A stretch of DNA of 64,000 nucleotides from Phaeobacter piscinae (GCF_002407245.1 NZ_CP010681.1:1116001-1180000), one strand, 5' to 3'. Shown: positions 18,242 to 28,586, numbered from the stretch's first letter. Numbers and translations are program-made. Notes: generated by a model from the sequence alone, not told the origin.

Positions 18242-19573
18242 TTACTGGGCGCGGCGGCGCTGACCGCCGGGTTTGCCCTGTCCGCCACCTTGGCCTGCAC
18301 CCTGACCACCGCTGCGCGCGCCGCCCTGGCCGCCGCCACCGCCGCCACTGCGCCGCCGACGATGACTGCCGGGTTTGCCGCCGCCACCGGGTTTGCCACC
18401 ACCGCCACGACGTCCGGCCGGAGCCTTGGCATCGGGCAGCACCTCCCACGGACGGCCGGAGGCCACCGGGATATTGAGGTTCATGGTCTTCTGAATGGCT
18501 TTCAGCTCGCCCATCTCATCGGGCGCGCAGAAGGCCACGGCCTGACCGTCCTTGCCAGCGCGTGCGGTCCGGCCAATGCGGTGCACATAGGCGTCGGGGA
18601 CGTTGGGCAGCTCGTAGTTGTAGACGTATTTCACGTCGGGGATGTCCAGACCGCGGGCGGCCACATCGGTCGCCACGAGGATCTTCACCTCTCCGGATTT
18701 GAACGAGGCAAGCGCGCGTTCGCGCTGACCCTGGGATTTGTTGCCGTGGATTGCCGCCGCTGAGAAGCCTGCTGCGGACAGCGTCTTCATCAGTTTTTCC
18801 ATACCGTGTTTGGTGCGGCCAAAGACCAGTGTACGCTCATCCTTATGGGCGCCCAGCAGCTCCTTCAGGAGCGACAGCTTTTCAGCCTTGGCGATGAAGT
18901 GCACCGACTGGGTGATTTTGTCTGCGGCCTTGCCGGGAGGGTTCACCTCGATCCGGACCGGGCTTTGCAGGTAGGAGTTGGCGATCTCGTTCATCTGCTT
19001 GGGCATGGTGGCCGAGAACAGCATGGTCTGGCGCTGTTCGGGCAGCAGTGCTGCGATTTTGCGCAGCGCGTGGATGAAGCCGAGGTCCAGCATCTGATCC
19101 GCCTCGTCCAGCACGAGGAAGTCGCAGGAGCCAAGGTCCAGTGCGCCACGATCAAGGATGTCCAGAAGACGGCCCGGCGTGGCAATCAGGATGTCGGTGC
19201 CGCGCGACAGGCGGCTGATCTGCGGGTTGATCGACACACCACCGACAACCAGCCCGGTTTTGATCGGGGTGCCTTCGGTCAGGCCCTTGAGGTTGGCGGC
19301 GATCTGGTTGGCCAGCTCGCGGGTCGGCGCCAGCACCAGACCGCGCACGGTCTTGGCGGCAGGCTTGCGGCCGTATTGCATCATCTGAGCGATCAGGGGC
19401 ACGCCGAAAGCGGCGGTTTTGCCGGTGCCGGTCTGCGCCAGACCCAGCACATCCTTGCCGTTCAGCGCATGCGGGATGGCGCGCGCCTGAATCGGGGTCG
19501 GATCGGTATAGCCCAGCTCAGCAATGCGGGTCAGGAGCTTTTCGGGCAGCCCCATGGTTGAAAATTCTGTCAC
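18242..19573 (-). CDS. DEAD-box RNA helicase, RhlE type
   Basis: An ATP-dependent RNA helicase acting in RNA turnover or ribosome assembly. Motifs run in order: Q motif PTPIQARAI (26-34), Walker A AQTGTGKT (46-53), PTRELANQ, TPGRLLD, DEAD, SAT, ATDVAARGLDIPDV and HRIGRTARAG. The last ~65 residues are Gly/Arg/Lys-rich (RRGGGG, HRRRRSGGGG, QGAGQGGGQG), an RNA-binding tail. GTG 19573 is chosen because AAAGGACGAG lies just upstream and the frame before it has no homology. Confidence 0.95.
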   Translation of the reverse strand: MTEFSTMGLPEKLLTRIAELGYTDPTPIQARAIPHALNGKDVLGLAQTGTGKTAAFGVPLIAQMMQYGRKPAAKTVRGLVLAPTRELANQIAANLKGLTEGTPIKTGLVVGGVSINPQISRLSRGTDILIATPGRLLDILDRGALDLGSCDFLVLDEADQMLDLGFIHALRKIAALLPEQRQTMLFSATMPKQMNEIANSYLQSPVRIEVNPPGKAADKITQSVHFIAKAEKLSLLKELLGAHKDERTLVFGRTKHGMEKLMKTLSAAGFSAAAIHGNKSQGQRERALASFKSGEVKILVATDVAARGLDIPDVKYVYNYELPNVPDAYVHRIGRTARAGKDGQAVAFCAPDEMGELKAIQKTMNLNIPVASGRPWEVLPDAKAPAGRRGGGGKPGGGGKPGSHRRRRSGGGGGGQGGARSGGQGAGQGGGQGKPGGQRRRAQ

Positions 19574-19951
19574 GTCTCGTCCTTTCACAGCCGGGCGGAT
19601 GCCACGGCCGGTGCCGCCCATGCGCATGCCGGGCGGACTGTCGTTGGGGCAGGGACCTCGGGCGGACGGGCATCATGCCAGACCGCTGGTCGCTGCGAGT
19701 GCCCCACGCGTGATATTGGGAACGGTGGCATATCCTTAGGGTCGGTTCAGTGGCCTGCGCACGCTTCTGGCGCGGCCCGACGTCCTCTGCTCACGCGGCA
19801 GGGAGGGATGCCTGCAGCGGGAGATGGGCCTGTCGGCGATGAAAGTCAATGGTGAATTGCCGCTTATTCTGCGCCAAAGAGTGTAAAAACCCGGTTTGCG
19901 TGGCCTGCGTCTTTGTATAAACAGGGACGCCACGCTGCATAGAGGACGGTC
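19574..19951. other. 378-bp divergent gap between helicase and mur-like genes
   Basis: No convincing gene is visible. It must hold the promoters and 5' leaders of both flanking genes; a TATAAA at about 19916 lies near the mur-like start. Confidence 0.5.
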
Positions 19952-20365
19952 ATGAGCGAGACGATTATCGCACGCTGCGAAGCTATAGGTCTGCGGATGA
20001 CAGGCCAGCGACGGGTGATTGCCCGCGTGCTGCAAGAGAGCGCCGATCACCCGGATGTTGAGGAACTCTATGCCCGTGCCAGTGCCCTGGATGGGGCGAT
20101 TTCGCTGGCGACGGTCTATCGCACGGTGAAGCTGTTTGATGAGGCGGGCATTCTGGAGCGGCTGGAGTTTGGCGACGGGCGCGCGCGCTATGAAGATGCC
20201 GACCGGGAGCATCATGACCACCTGATCGATATGACCACCGGGGCGGTGATTGAGTTCTGCGACCCCGAGATCGAAGCTTTGCAGGAAAAGATCGCTGAGA
20301 AACTGGGCTATGAGCTGCGAGGCCATAAGCTGGAACTCTATGGCGTGCCGCGTAAGCGGGACTGA
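19952..20365 (+). CDS. Fur-family metalloregulator, Mur-like
   Basis: A 137-residue Fur-superfamily repressor. The N-terminal winged helix is clear (GLRMTGQRRVIARVLQESADHPDVEELYARA, ISLATVYRTVKLFDEAGILERL), followed by the metal/dimer domain with EHHDHLIDMTTGAVIEFCDPEIEALQEKIAEKLGYELRGHKLELYGVP. That DHLID-xxTGxVIEF pattern resembles rhizobial Mur (manganese uptake regulator) more than gamma-proteobacterial Fur or alphaproteobacterial Irr, so Mn(II) sensing is my inference. No Cys4 structural zinc site is visible. The regulon is not in this window. Confidence 0.88.
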   Translation: MSETIIARCEAIGLRMTGQRRVIARVLQESADHPDVEELYARASALDGAISLATVYRTVKLFDEAGILERLEFGDGRARYEDADREHHDHLIDMTTGAVIEFCDPEIEALQEKIAEKLGYELRGHKLELYGVPRKRD

Positions 20366-20624
20366 ACGGCGCAGGTCGTTTTCTTGTCAAAAGAGAGCGG
20401 GACGGAATTTTGCGGAAAATTCCGCTGCGCGACCGGGGCTGCTGCGGGTTGCCCATCACCGCGTGTGATGGCAGAGGTCACATGAAGTCATGGGGCGACG
20501 TCGCAAACGGAGTAGTCCGGTGTCGCTGGCTGATGTTTGTTGGCCGGATTGGTCGGCGCCGCTGCCCTGCCGCCGTTCGCAAATCATCATCATGGGCACA
20601 AACCACCATCACGGGACGATCACG

Positions 20625-21521
20625 ATGAACAATGTCACAGGAATTTTGCTGGTGATCCTCGCCATGGCGGGGTTCTCGCTGGAGGATATGTTCATCAAGC
20701 AGCTCGCCAAATCCGTGCCTGTGGGTCAGATCCTGATGATGCTGGGTCTTGGCAGCGGCACGGTGTTTGTGATCTGGGCCAAGCTGCAGGGACACCGGGT
20801 CCTGGCGCCGCGCAACTGGCGCTGGCAGCCGGTATTGCGCGCCTCACTGGAAGCCCTGGCGGCGGTCAGCTTTGCCTCGGCCCTGGCGGTGGTGGATATC
20901 TCTACCGTGGCGGCCGTGTTTCAGGCGATGCCACTGGCGGTCACCGTGGGGGCGGCGCTGTTTCTGGGCGAGGACGTCGGATGGCGGCGCTGGAGCGCGA
21001 TCCTTGTCGGCTTTGCGGGTGTGTTGATGATCGTGCGGCCCGGTCTGGCGGGATTTGAGCCCGGTGTGCTGTTGGTGCTGATCTCGGTTGTGGCGGTTGC
21101 GGCGCGCGACCTGATGACGCGGGTCATGGACAGCGCTGTGCCCTCTGCCGTGGTCAGCTCGCAGGCCTTTGGGTCGGTGATCCCGGCGGGGCTGGTGATG
21201 CTGCTGGTCCTCCCCGGAGAGCCTGTCGCCCTGCAGGGGAGCCAGTGGGGCATGCTGCTGGGTGGCGTGATCTTTGGCGTGCTGGGCTACTATGGCATCG
21301 TTACAGCGACCCGGATTGGCAACGCCGCTGTGATCACGCCGTTTCGTTACTCGCGATTGGTGTTTTCCACCCTCATCGGCGTGGTGGTCTTTGCCGAGGC
21401 GCCGGATGGTATGACGCTGATTGGATCCGCGCTGATCATTGGCTCGGGGCTCTATACCTTCCTGCGGGAGCGGCGTCTGGCACGGCATTCAGCGCGCGCG
21501 GCAGCGGTGGCTGCAGCCTGA
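20625..21521 (+). CDS. EamA/DMT-superfamily permease
   Basis: The 298-residue inner-membrane transporter has ten predicted helices in two EamA halves (ILLVILAMAGFSLEDMFIKQLAKSVPVGQILMML; ALAVVDISTVAAVFQAMPLAVTVGAALFLGEDVGWRRW). Met at 20625 is the most likely start, giving MNNVTGILLV; an upstream in-frame ATG at 20592 adds a His-rich stretch. Substrate unknown. It lies 259 bp after the mur-like gene and 174 bp before eno, so it is probably its own unit. Confidence 0.9.
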   Translation: MNNVTGILLVILAMAGFSLEDMFIKQLAKSVPVGQILMMLGLGSGTVFVIWAKLQGHRVLAPRNWRWQPVLRASLEALAAVSFASALAVVDISTVAAVFQAMPLAVTVGAALFLGEDVGWRRWSAILVGFAGVLMIVRPGLAGFEPGVLLVLISVVAVAARDLMTRVMDSAVPSAVVSSQAFGSVIPAGLVMLLVLPGEPVALQGSQWGMLLGGVIFGVLGYYGIVTATRIGNAAVITPFRYSRLVFSTLIGVVVFAEAPDGMTLIGSALIIGSGLYTFLRERRLARHSARAAAVAAA

Positions 21522-21581
21522 GGAACAGGCGGTGAAAACCGGCGGCAATTGGTTGCGCAAACAGGCGCCTGTTAGACCTAA

Positions 21582-22970
<1,389 letters not shown>

Positions 22971-22976
22971 GATCTG

Positions 22977-23005
22977 AGGCCGGGGCGTTTGCTCCGGCCT
23001 TTTTT
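22977..23005 (+). terminator. eno rho-independent terminator
   Basis: AGGCCGG (22977-22983) pairs with CCGGCCT (22994-23000), followed by TTTTT. Confidence 0.92.
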
Positions 23006-23035
23006 ACTTGGTGTTTGTATTTGTGGTGTTTGACC

Positions 23036-23551
23036 ATGCTTAAAAAAATTGCGCATTTTTTCATTCGTCGCGCGGAGCGTCGGGTGGGCGTTTCTCTCGA
23101 TTACTCTCATGCGATTGCGAAGGCTGATTTTGGCCTGCTGACGCGTTACAATCGGGTCTTCGGATTTCTGGACCCCAACCGTCATGTGCCGGCGGCGGCC
23201 TATCACGCGGCGCGGCTGACCGGCGCGTTGAGTGCGGATTGCGGCACCTGCGTTGAGGCGGAGATCAACCTGGCAAAAGCCGCAGGGTTGGCGCCGGAGC
23301 TGATCCAGTCGATCCTGACAGGTGGCACGCTGGAGCCGCAGCTGGAGGCGGTTGTGCGGCTTTCCGGGGCTGTGGCTGGTGCGCGAACGGATGATCCGGA
23401 GGCACGGGAGATTGTGCGCGTGGCCTATGGTGAGGCGGGGCTGATTGAGCTGAGTTTCGCCATGAACGGTGCAGCCATGCTGCCGGGGATCAAGCGCGCG
23501 ATGGGCTATGCCACGGCCTGTGATCTGCAATTGATGCGCCGCTTGGCCTGA
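23036..23551 (+). CDS. Carboxymuconolactone decarboxylase/AhpD-like protein
   Basis: The 171-residue product has the CMD-domain redox-like motif ADCGTCVEAEINLAKAAGL, a CxxC pair as in AhpD-type proteins, in an all-helical protein. CMD relatives include alkylhydroperoxidase-like enzymes and gamma-carboxymuconolactone decarboxylase; with a CxxC, a thiol-dependent peroxidase role is more plausible, but that is inference. The N terminus (MLKKIAHFFIRRAERR) is basic and hydrophobic. ATG 23036 has only a weak ribosome site and lies just past the eno terminator. Confidence 0.75.
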   Translation: MLKKIAHFFIRRAERRVGVSLDYSHAIAKADFGLLTRYNRVFGFLDPNRHVPAAAYHAARLTGALSADCGTCVEAEINLAKAAGLAPELIQSILTGGTLEPQLEAVVRLSGAVAGARTDDPEAREIVRVAYGEAGLIELSFAMNGAAMLPGIKRAMGYATACDLQLMRRLA

Positions 23552-23801
23552 GGCGCGGCCGCCCCTCGTGTGGGGCGGCGATTTCAGCCTGCGCCTTCTC
23601 GACGTCCTGTCCTAGGTAGGTCCCAACCGGGCAGCTGCTGGCGATGGGCCTGTCGTCCGGCCAGTGTCAATCAAGGCTCATTCTTCAAATATGTGCGAAT
23701 AGCGCGCGTCTGTGGCCTTGTTCACAGACGCGTGAGGACGGCTGTGGCAGTCTCTGAATCAGGCGCTACGGGGGTGGCGCTGGCTGAGGAGGGGGAAGAC
23801 C

Positions 23802-24059
23802 ATGCGTGTAAGACCACATCCGAAAGCCCGGCCAACCGTTTCGGTGACCAAGGCTGACGCAACAGTGCCGGTTGGCGCTGCTCTTTCGACGGCCGGTGCA
23901 GGAAGCTGGCTGCCCATCGGGATCGTTGTTGCGGTGGCGCTGCTGGCGGGATGCGCGGGGCCTGGGCGCTATCCGCTGAGCGGGCAGACTGTTGGGGTGA
24001 GCGATCCGGTTCTTAGCCTGTCGATGACACAGGGCGCGACTGTTGCCGGGGGGCTTTGA
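23802..24059 (+). CDS. Small putative lipoprotein, 85 aa
   Basis: ATG 23802 follows an excellent ribosome site (GAGGAGGGGG). The protein has a long polar N-terminal region, a hydrophobic helix (WLPIGIVVAVALLAGC) with a lipobox ending at Cys51, and a short tail GRYPLSGQTVGVSDPVLSLSM. The signal region is longer than usual for a lipoprotein. I do not know a characterised homologue, although short Roseobacter lipoproteins with a YPLSG motif exist to my recollection. A strong terminator lies 103 bp downstream. Confidence 0.65.
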   Translation: MRVRPHPKARPTVSVTKADATVPVGAALSTAGAGSWLPIGIVVAVALLAGCAGPGRYPLSGQTVGVSDPVLSLSMTQGATVAGGL

Positions 24060-24161
24060 CGCGCGCTGCCAAGGGGGATCGACAGCATTTGGGCCCTCTC
24101 TCTGTTCCGGGGGGCCTGCGCCGAAGGGGGGCGCGGCTTTTTCAGCCGTTGGCGAATGGGG

Positions 24162-24198
24162 AAGACCCTGAGGGCGGTTGGCTCTCAGGGTCTTTTTT
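24162..24198 (+). terminator. Strong terminator between two small lipoprotein genes
   Basis: AAGACCCTGAG (24162-24172) pairs perfectly over 11 bp with CTCAGGGTCTT (24184-24194), then TTTT. The convergent gene pair around it suggests it may work in both directions. Confidence 0.88.
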
Positions 24199-24266
24199 GT
24201 CTGTATAATTCCATGTCGGGCCGTTTGGATCGCGGTCAGACGTGGGGTGGCTGGTCGACTTGGGCC

Positions 24267-24542
24267 TTAGGGGCAGGCCGCTGTGTAATAGGTGCCGTCG
24301 CCGCGCGAATAGGCGCATTGGCGGGACTGGTTGTTCTGGGCCACCACGGTGCCCGCAGCCGCGCCACCAAGGGCGGCAATCAGACGCCAGTCATCATCCG
24401 CCTTGAGCGCATCGGCGGCGATCAGACCGGCGGCGGCACCACCAGCGACCCCGGCGACGGTGCGTTGTTCCGGTGTGAGGTCAGAGCAGGCGGAGAGGGC
24501 CAGAGTGGCTGCGCTGAGCCCGGCGAGAATATGCGTTTTCAT
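24267..24542 (-). CDS. Small glycine-zipper lipoprotein
   Basis: The 91-residue product has a lipoprotein signal peptide (MKTHILAGLSAATLALSAC, Cys19) and a glycine-zipper stretch AGVAGGAAAGLIAADALK / ALGGAAAGTVVAQN that probably packs in or against a membrane. The tail CAYSRGDGTYYTAACP has two Cys. The ribosome site is AGGAAAGGAAACC just before ATG. Related proteins are common outer-membrane lipoproteins of unknown role. Confidence 0.85.
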   Translation of the reverse strand: MKTHILAGLSAATLALSACSDLTPEQRTVAGVAGGAAAGLIAADALKADDDWRLIAALGGAAAGTVVAQNNQSRQCAYSRGDGTYYTAACP

Positions 24543-25244
24543 AAGGTTTCCTTTCCTGTCTTATATGCGGTCCTGTTGATCCGGCCGCACTTGGGTCGTT
24601 GCGGGCGCGACGATCTTGCGGTACGGAGCGACCGGATTGGAGTGGTCGCTGTGTGATCTGGGGGTGGCCCCCGTCCGAGCAGAGACAGGGGGCCACGCCG
24701 CGCGGGGGGCGCGGTAGATCCGGTTGTATTCGGTGGCAGATCAGAGCCGCCTCACCGTTGGGATGGCTCTGATTTGCTGGCCGGGTCTCACCCCTGATCC
24801 CCAGCCGGTTTGGCCATTGATGTGGCCGCAGCAGTCTGGATCTGGTCCCTCTCGGCTCCCCTAAGCCGGTGTTGAGGGGGCATATCCTATCGGAATGCGC
24901 CGGACCCATGCTGGTGTTTGTGCCGTCAGCTTTGCCTTGGCGACCACCCCGGTGGGTGGCCATATGTTGCGGCTTCTGCCGCTGTCTCAGTTGCGCTGCC
25001 AAAGCTCTCTCTGGCGGCGCGCTCCCACACGTCCCACGGTGTGTTCAATATCGGTCAGCGGTGCGGAAGACTGTCAGGTTCTACCGTGCGCTGTCTGAGA
25101 AGGAACGCGCAACCTGTGCATGGGTTCCCTCCGCGTGGGAAAAAAACATGTGGAAAAACTGCTGCGGGCGCAGCGCGGGGCGACTGGACGGGTTGGTTTG
25201 GCCGCCCTGTCGTAGCCGACGGGACCGTTCGCCCTGCGGCAGGA
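24543..25244. other. Gap of about 700 bp without a convincing gene
   Basis: Open frames exist here but none looks like protein or has a ribosome site. A 9-bp hairpin, GTGGCCCCC (24664-24672) / GGGGGCCAC (24688-24696) with a 15-base loop, is the only structure I see. An A-rich patch (GGGAAAAAAACATGTGG) lies at about 25137. An unannotated small RNA is possible but unsupported. Confidence 0.4.
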
Positions 25245-25694
25245 TCAGAGCTTGCGGCTCATCAGCATGTAGGTGTCGCGCGGTTCGAACCGGGCGCGGG
25301 CATAGAGGTTGCGGGCGGTCTCATCGGTTTTGTCAACTTCGAGATGCAGCGCCTTGATGCCAGCCTCTGCGAGGGTGCGGGGCAGGGCAAAGAGCACTTC
25401 GGTGGCAATGCCGCGACCACGCACCGGGGGGCGAATGAACAGCTCATCCACAAAGCCGTCCATGCCGCCAAACTCTACCGACCAGCTGAAGGTGACCACG
25501 ATATAGCCCACTGGGGCGCGGGCGGGACCGATCAGATAGACCGCGCCATAAGGCAAGCCCTCAAGCAGCGGTTCAATCGCGGCGCGCCGCAGCGTGTCAT
25601 CGGAGGGGATTCCCATCTCGGCGTGGAAGGCGGCGACCAGATCCAGAACGCGGTCCAGATCTTCGGTGCGGGCGAGGTGCAATGCGGCGCTCAT
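25245..25694 (-). CDS. GNAT N-acetyltransferase
   Basis: A 149-residue GNAT-fold enzyme with the acetyl-CoA loop RPPVRGRGIATEVLFALPRTLAEAGIKALHLEVDKTDETARNLYARARFEPRDTYMLMSR, typical of the family. The acceptor is unknown. Its ATG overlaps the GrpB-family stop (ATGA), making it the third gene of a tightly coupled operon with the nucleoside hydrolase gene. Confidence 0.9.
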   Translation of the reverse strand: MSAALHLARTEDLDRVLDLVAAFHAEMGIPSDDTLRRAAIEPLLEGLPYGAVYLIGPARAPVGYIVVTFSWSVEFGGMDGFVDELFIRPPVRGRGIATEVLFALPRTLAEAGIKALHLEVDKTDETARNLYARARFEPRDTYMLMSRKL

Positions 25695-26218
25695 GAGGTT
25701 TCCTTTGCTGCCAGCGCGTTGATCGCGCGCGCTTCTGCCTTTTGCACCCAATCTGATTTGCAGTCACCGTATCCGTGCATGTCGCCGGGGTGCAGCGCGG
25801 CACATTTGCCCTTGATCGCCGCATAGCCCGCCCGCAGTGCCGCGTTGGCCCGAAGCGCATCGCGAAAGGCGAGATGGCGGGTGATCTCGTCAGAGCCTGC
25901 GACATAACAATGGGCCTGCACCCGGCGTTTTCCGGTTTCTGGATCATCAGCACGGCAGTAGCGCCGTCCGGGCAGGCCGAATTCACCCAGCCATTCGAAA
26001 CCAAGCGCCTCAATTTGCGGACGGGCGGCATCCATGGCCGTCTCGCTTTCAAAGACGGGTATCAGGTCAATGATGGGTTTGGCGGGCAGGCCGGGCACAG
26101 CGGTTGATCCGATATGATGCACCTCGATCAGGCCGTTTATCCTGCTGTCTGACCAGCGGTCTGCTTCGGCCATGGCTTGTGTCGGCCAGCTAGGATCTGG
26201 GGCAACGATCAGGCTCAT
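25691..26218 (-). CDS. GrpB/UPF0157 family nucleotidyltransferase-fold protein
   Basis: The 175-residue protein has the GrpB signature HHIGSTAVPGLPAKPIIDLIP, a nucleotidyltransferase-fold core (GS..PGxxxKPxID), and the C-terminal AYAAIKGKCAALHPGD-like helix. Some relatives are fused to dephospho-CoA kinase, but the stand-alone protein has no firm function. It overlaps the upstream nucleoside hydrolase gene and the downstream GNAT gene by 4 bp each. Confidence 0.9.
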   Translation of the reverse strand: MSLIVAPDPSWPTQAMAEADRWSDSRINGLIEVHHIGSTAVPGLPAKPIIDLIPVFESETAMDAARPQIEALGFEWLGEFGLPGRRYCRADDPETGKRRVQAHCYVAGSDEITRHLAFRDALRANAALRAGYAAIKGKCAALHPGDMHGYGDCKSDWVQKAEARAINALAAKETS

Positions 26219-27156
26219 AGCAGGGCCAATCGGCTGGTGATCAGATCGAAGAAGCCATCGGCCTCCAGATCGCCGATGAACAGCGCATTGGCCGGGCGGT
26301 CGGTGACCCCCCACCAATCGGCCACGGTCATGCCCAGCGTCAGCTCGGACGTGGTTTCCACCACAACATTGACATGGCGGCCCGAGAACAGCTCTGGCCG
26401 GATCAGATAGGCAATGACGCAAGGGTCATGCAGCGGGCCACCTTCGGAGCCGTATTTCTCCACGTCAAAGCGTTCAAAGAAATCAAGCATCTCGGCGGTG
26501 AAACGCGCCACTTTGGTATCGAGGGCACGGATCTTTTCGACGCGTGCGCGGGTGGCGAGCGCCTTATGGGTGACATCCAGCGGCATCATGGTGACCGGCA
26601 CACCTGATGTGAGCACTGCGGCGGCGGCCTCCGGGTCGACATAGATGTTGAATTCTGCTGCCGGGGTGATGTTGCCGACCTCGAAATAGGCACCACCCAT
26701 CAACACGATCTCCTGCACGCGGTCCACGATATCGGGGGCTTTCTGAAAGGCGGCGGCGATATTGGTGAGCGGCCCCAGCGGGCAGAGCGTGACGGTGCCG
26801 GGCGCTTCGCTGCGCAGGGTGTCGATGATGAAATCAACGCCATGCGCCTCCGCCAGCGGCATGGTGGGATCCCACAGTTTGGGTCCGTCCAGACCGGTTT
26901 TGCCATGCACATGTTCGGCGGTGATCAGGGGCCGGTGCAAAGGGGCGTCACAGCCGGCGTAAACCGCAACATCCGGGCGGCCTGCCACCTCGCAGACGCG
27001 GCGTGCGTTGGTCTGGGTCAGGGCCAGAGGCACATTGCCAGCAACACAGGTTATGCCAAGCAGATCAATCTCTTGCGGGCTGGCCAATGCCAGAAGAATG
27101 GCGACAGCGTCGTCCTGTCCGGGGTCGGTGTCGATGATGATCTTGCGCGCGCTCAT
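26215..27156 (-). CDS. Inosine/uridine-preferring nucleoside hydrolase
   Basis: The 313-residue enzyme hydrolyses ribonucleosides to base and ribose. The calcium-binding N terminus is intact (IIIDTDPGQDDAVAILLAL), as are the family blocks VYAGCDAPL, LCPLGPLTNIAAAF, VLMGGAYFEVGNITPAAEFNIYVDPEAAA and HDPCVIAYL. No signal peptide is present, so it is cytosolic. It leads an operon with GrpB and GNAT genes through ATGA overlaps, and probably serves nucleoside salvage. Confidence 0.95.
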   Translation of the reverse strand: MSARKIIIDTDPGQDDAVAILLALASPQEIDLLGITCVAGNVPLALTQTNARRVCEVAGRPDVAVYAGCDAPLHRPLITAEHVHGKTGLDGPKLWDPTMPLAEAHGVDFIIDTLRSEAPGTVTLCPLGPLTNIAAAFQKAPDIVDRVQEIVLMGGAYFEVGNITPAAEFNIYVDPEAAAAVLTSGVPVTMMPLDVTHKALATRARVEKIRALDTKVARFTAEMLDFFERFDVEKYGSEGGPLHDPCVIAYLIRPELFSGRHVNVVVETTSELTLGMTVADWWGVTDRPANALFIGDLEADGFFDLITSRLALL

Positions 27157-27265
27157 GGGGCTGTCCTTCTGGTCGTCGCGCCGACCCTCGCAAGGGTGGC
27201 GGGCAATGTCCAGCGGTGGCGCGGGCTGCGGTCGGGAATTCGCCGGTTTCCTCCCGCCCTCAGAT

Positions 27266-27295
27266 TAAAAAGGCGCGCCGGATATAGCGCGCCTT
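27266..27295 (-). terminator. Terminator of the DegT-family aminotransferase gene
   Basis: A perfect 9-bp stem AAGGCGCGC / GCGCGCCTT (27270-27278, 27287-27295) is followed on the minus strand by a run of T's, 29 bp past the stop. Confidence 0.88.
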
Positions 27296-27323
27296 AGCGG
27301 TCTGTCTGACCTGTGCAGCAGGA

Positions 27324-28544
27324 TCAGGCGGCGGCCGCGCCCATGGTGTCTTCCATCGCAGAGAGCAGAATGCCCGCAATCACATCGAGCTCGTCGCGGC
27401 TGAGGCGCACAGGCAGGCGGACATCGCAGGCCTGCATCAGCATGGCGCGGGTTTGCGGCAGCTCCGGGATATCGCGCAGGAACTGCCAGTTCCAGAAGGC
27501 GCGGGCATTGTCTGCTGAACGGCCGAAGATCTGCACCTTGACGCCCCGTGCCTCGGTTGCGGCGGCAAAGCGGGTGATCTCATCATGGCTCATATCAACC
27601 AGATTGAACTGGATCGAATCCGGGGCGCGCTGCTCTGGTGCCAGCGGTGCGGGCACGTCGATATGTGGCGAGCGGTTCAGCTGATCGGCCACATAATCGT
27701 GGTTCTTCAGCCCGTCGCGAACCCGGCGGGCCAGTTCCGGCAGTTGCGGACGGATCACCACAGCGGAAAGGTTGCTCATCCGCAGATTATAGAGCGGCAG
27801 CTGGTTCTGCCACTTGGCAAAGGCCTGTTCCAGAGCACCGGTGTTGTCCCCCGGCGCGGCTTTGTGTTTTTTCCAATTGTGCTCATAGGCGCCGGACATG
27901 ATCACCGCGCGGGCTACCAAATCGGCATCATCGGTGACCAGAATGCCGCCTTCGCCGGCGTTGATCATCTTGTAGGACTGGAAGGAGAAACAGCCGATGG
28001 CGCCGAGCGTGCCGATATTGCGGCCATGCCAGGTGGTGCCCAGTGAATGGGCGGCGTCTTCGACCACCGGAATGTCGCGCGCCTGACAAAGTGCCATGAT
28101 CGCATCCATATCGGAGGTATGGCCGCGCATATGGCTGATGATCACGGCTTGCACATCGTCCAGCTTGGCCTCGAAGTCAGCCATGTCGATGCGATAGTTC
28201 GCGCCCACCTCGCAGAGCACCGGCACACAATCGGCATGCACAATGGAGGAGGGGACCGCCGCGAAGGTAAAACCGGGGATCAGCACGCGCGCATCACGGG
28301 GCAGGTCCAGCGCCTTCAGTGACAGGAACAGGGCCGCCGAGCAAGACGACACCGCCAGCGCGTATTTGCTGCCAAGGAGCTGGGCAAATTCCTCCTCCAG
28401 CAGGGCGACGGGCGCATCCTGCGGCGCGGTATAGCGAAACAGATCGCCAGACTGCATCAGCGCCTCAATCGCGGCGCGCGCGGCCTCCGGGATGGGTTCT
28501 GCCTGATGGACATTCGGGACCTGCGACGGGGATGCCTGGCTCAT
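27324..28544 (-). CDS. DegT/DnrJ/EryC1/StrS-family PLP aminotransferase
   Basis: A 406-residue fold-type I aminotransferase. Seen features: SSCSAALFLSLKALDLPRDARVLIPGFTFAAVPSSIVHADCVPVLCEV, the Asp pair VVEDAAHSLGTTW, and the PLP-lysine in FSFQSYKMINAGEGGILVTDD. These enzymes usually transaminate nucleotide sugars, but here no sugar pathway adjoins. It is instead the last gene of a minus-strand catabolic region, so an amino- or keto-acid substrate is my inference. The start ATG 28544 has an inverted repeat (28564-28586) 20 bp upstream, and the gene ends in its own terminator. Confidence 0.9.
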   Translation of the reverse strand: MSQASPSQVPNVHQAEPIPEAARAAIEALMQSGDLFRYTAPQDAPVALLEEEFAQLLGSKYALAVSSCSAALFLSLKALDLPRDARVLIPGFTFAAVPSSIVHADCVPVLCEVGANYRIDMADFEAKLDDVQAVIISHMRGHTSDMDAIMALCQARDIPVVEDAAHSLGTTWHGRNIGTLGAIGCFSFQSYKMINAGEGGILVTDDADLVARAVIMSGAYEHNWKKHKAAPGDNTGALEQAFAKWQNQLPLYNLRMSNLSAVVIRPQLPELARRVRDGLKNHDYVADQLNRSPHIDVPAPLAPEQRAPDSIQFNLVDMSHDEITRFAAATEARGVKVQIFGRSADNARAFWNWQFLRDIPELPQTRAMLMQACDVRLPVRLSRDELDVIAGILLSAMEDTMGAAAA

Positions 28545-28563
28545 ATTTCAAAATCCTGAAGTT

Positions 28564-28586
28564 ACCTTTTCAAAAATATAAAAGGT
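28564..28586. promoter_or_regulatory. Inverted repeat upstream of the DegT-family gene
   Basis: ACCTTTT (28564-28570) and AAAAGGT (28580-28586) are perfect complements around the 9-base A/T spacer CAAAAATAT. The site is 19 bp upstream of the start codon, so it could be an operator. Confidence 0.45.

Noticed and set aside
24481..25002. A 173-codon minus-strand frame upstream of the glycine-zipper lipoprotein gene
   Set aside because: Its sequence is Arg/Pro/His-rich without motifs, it overlaps the lipoprotein gene in another frame, and there is no ribosome site.
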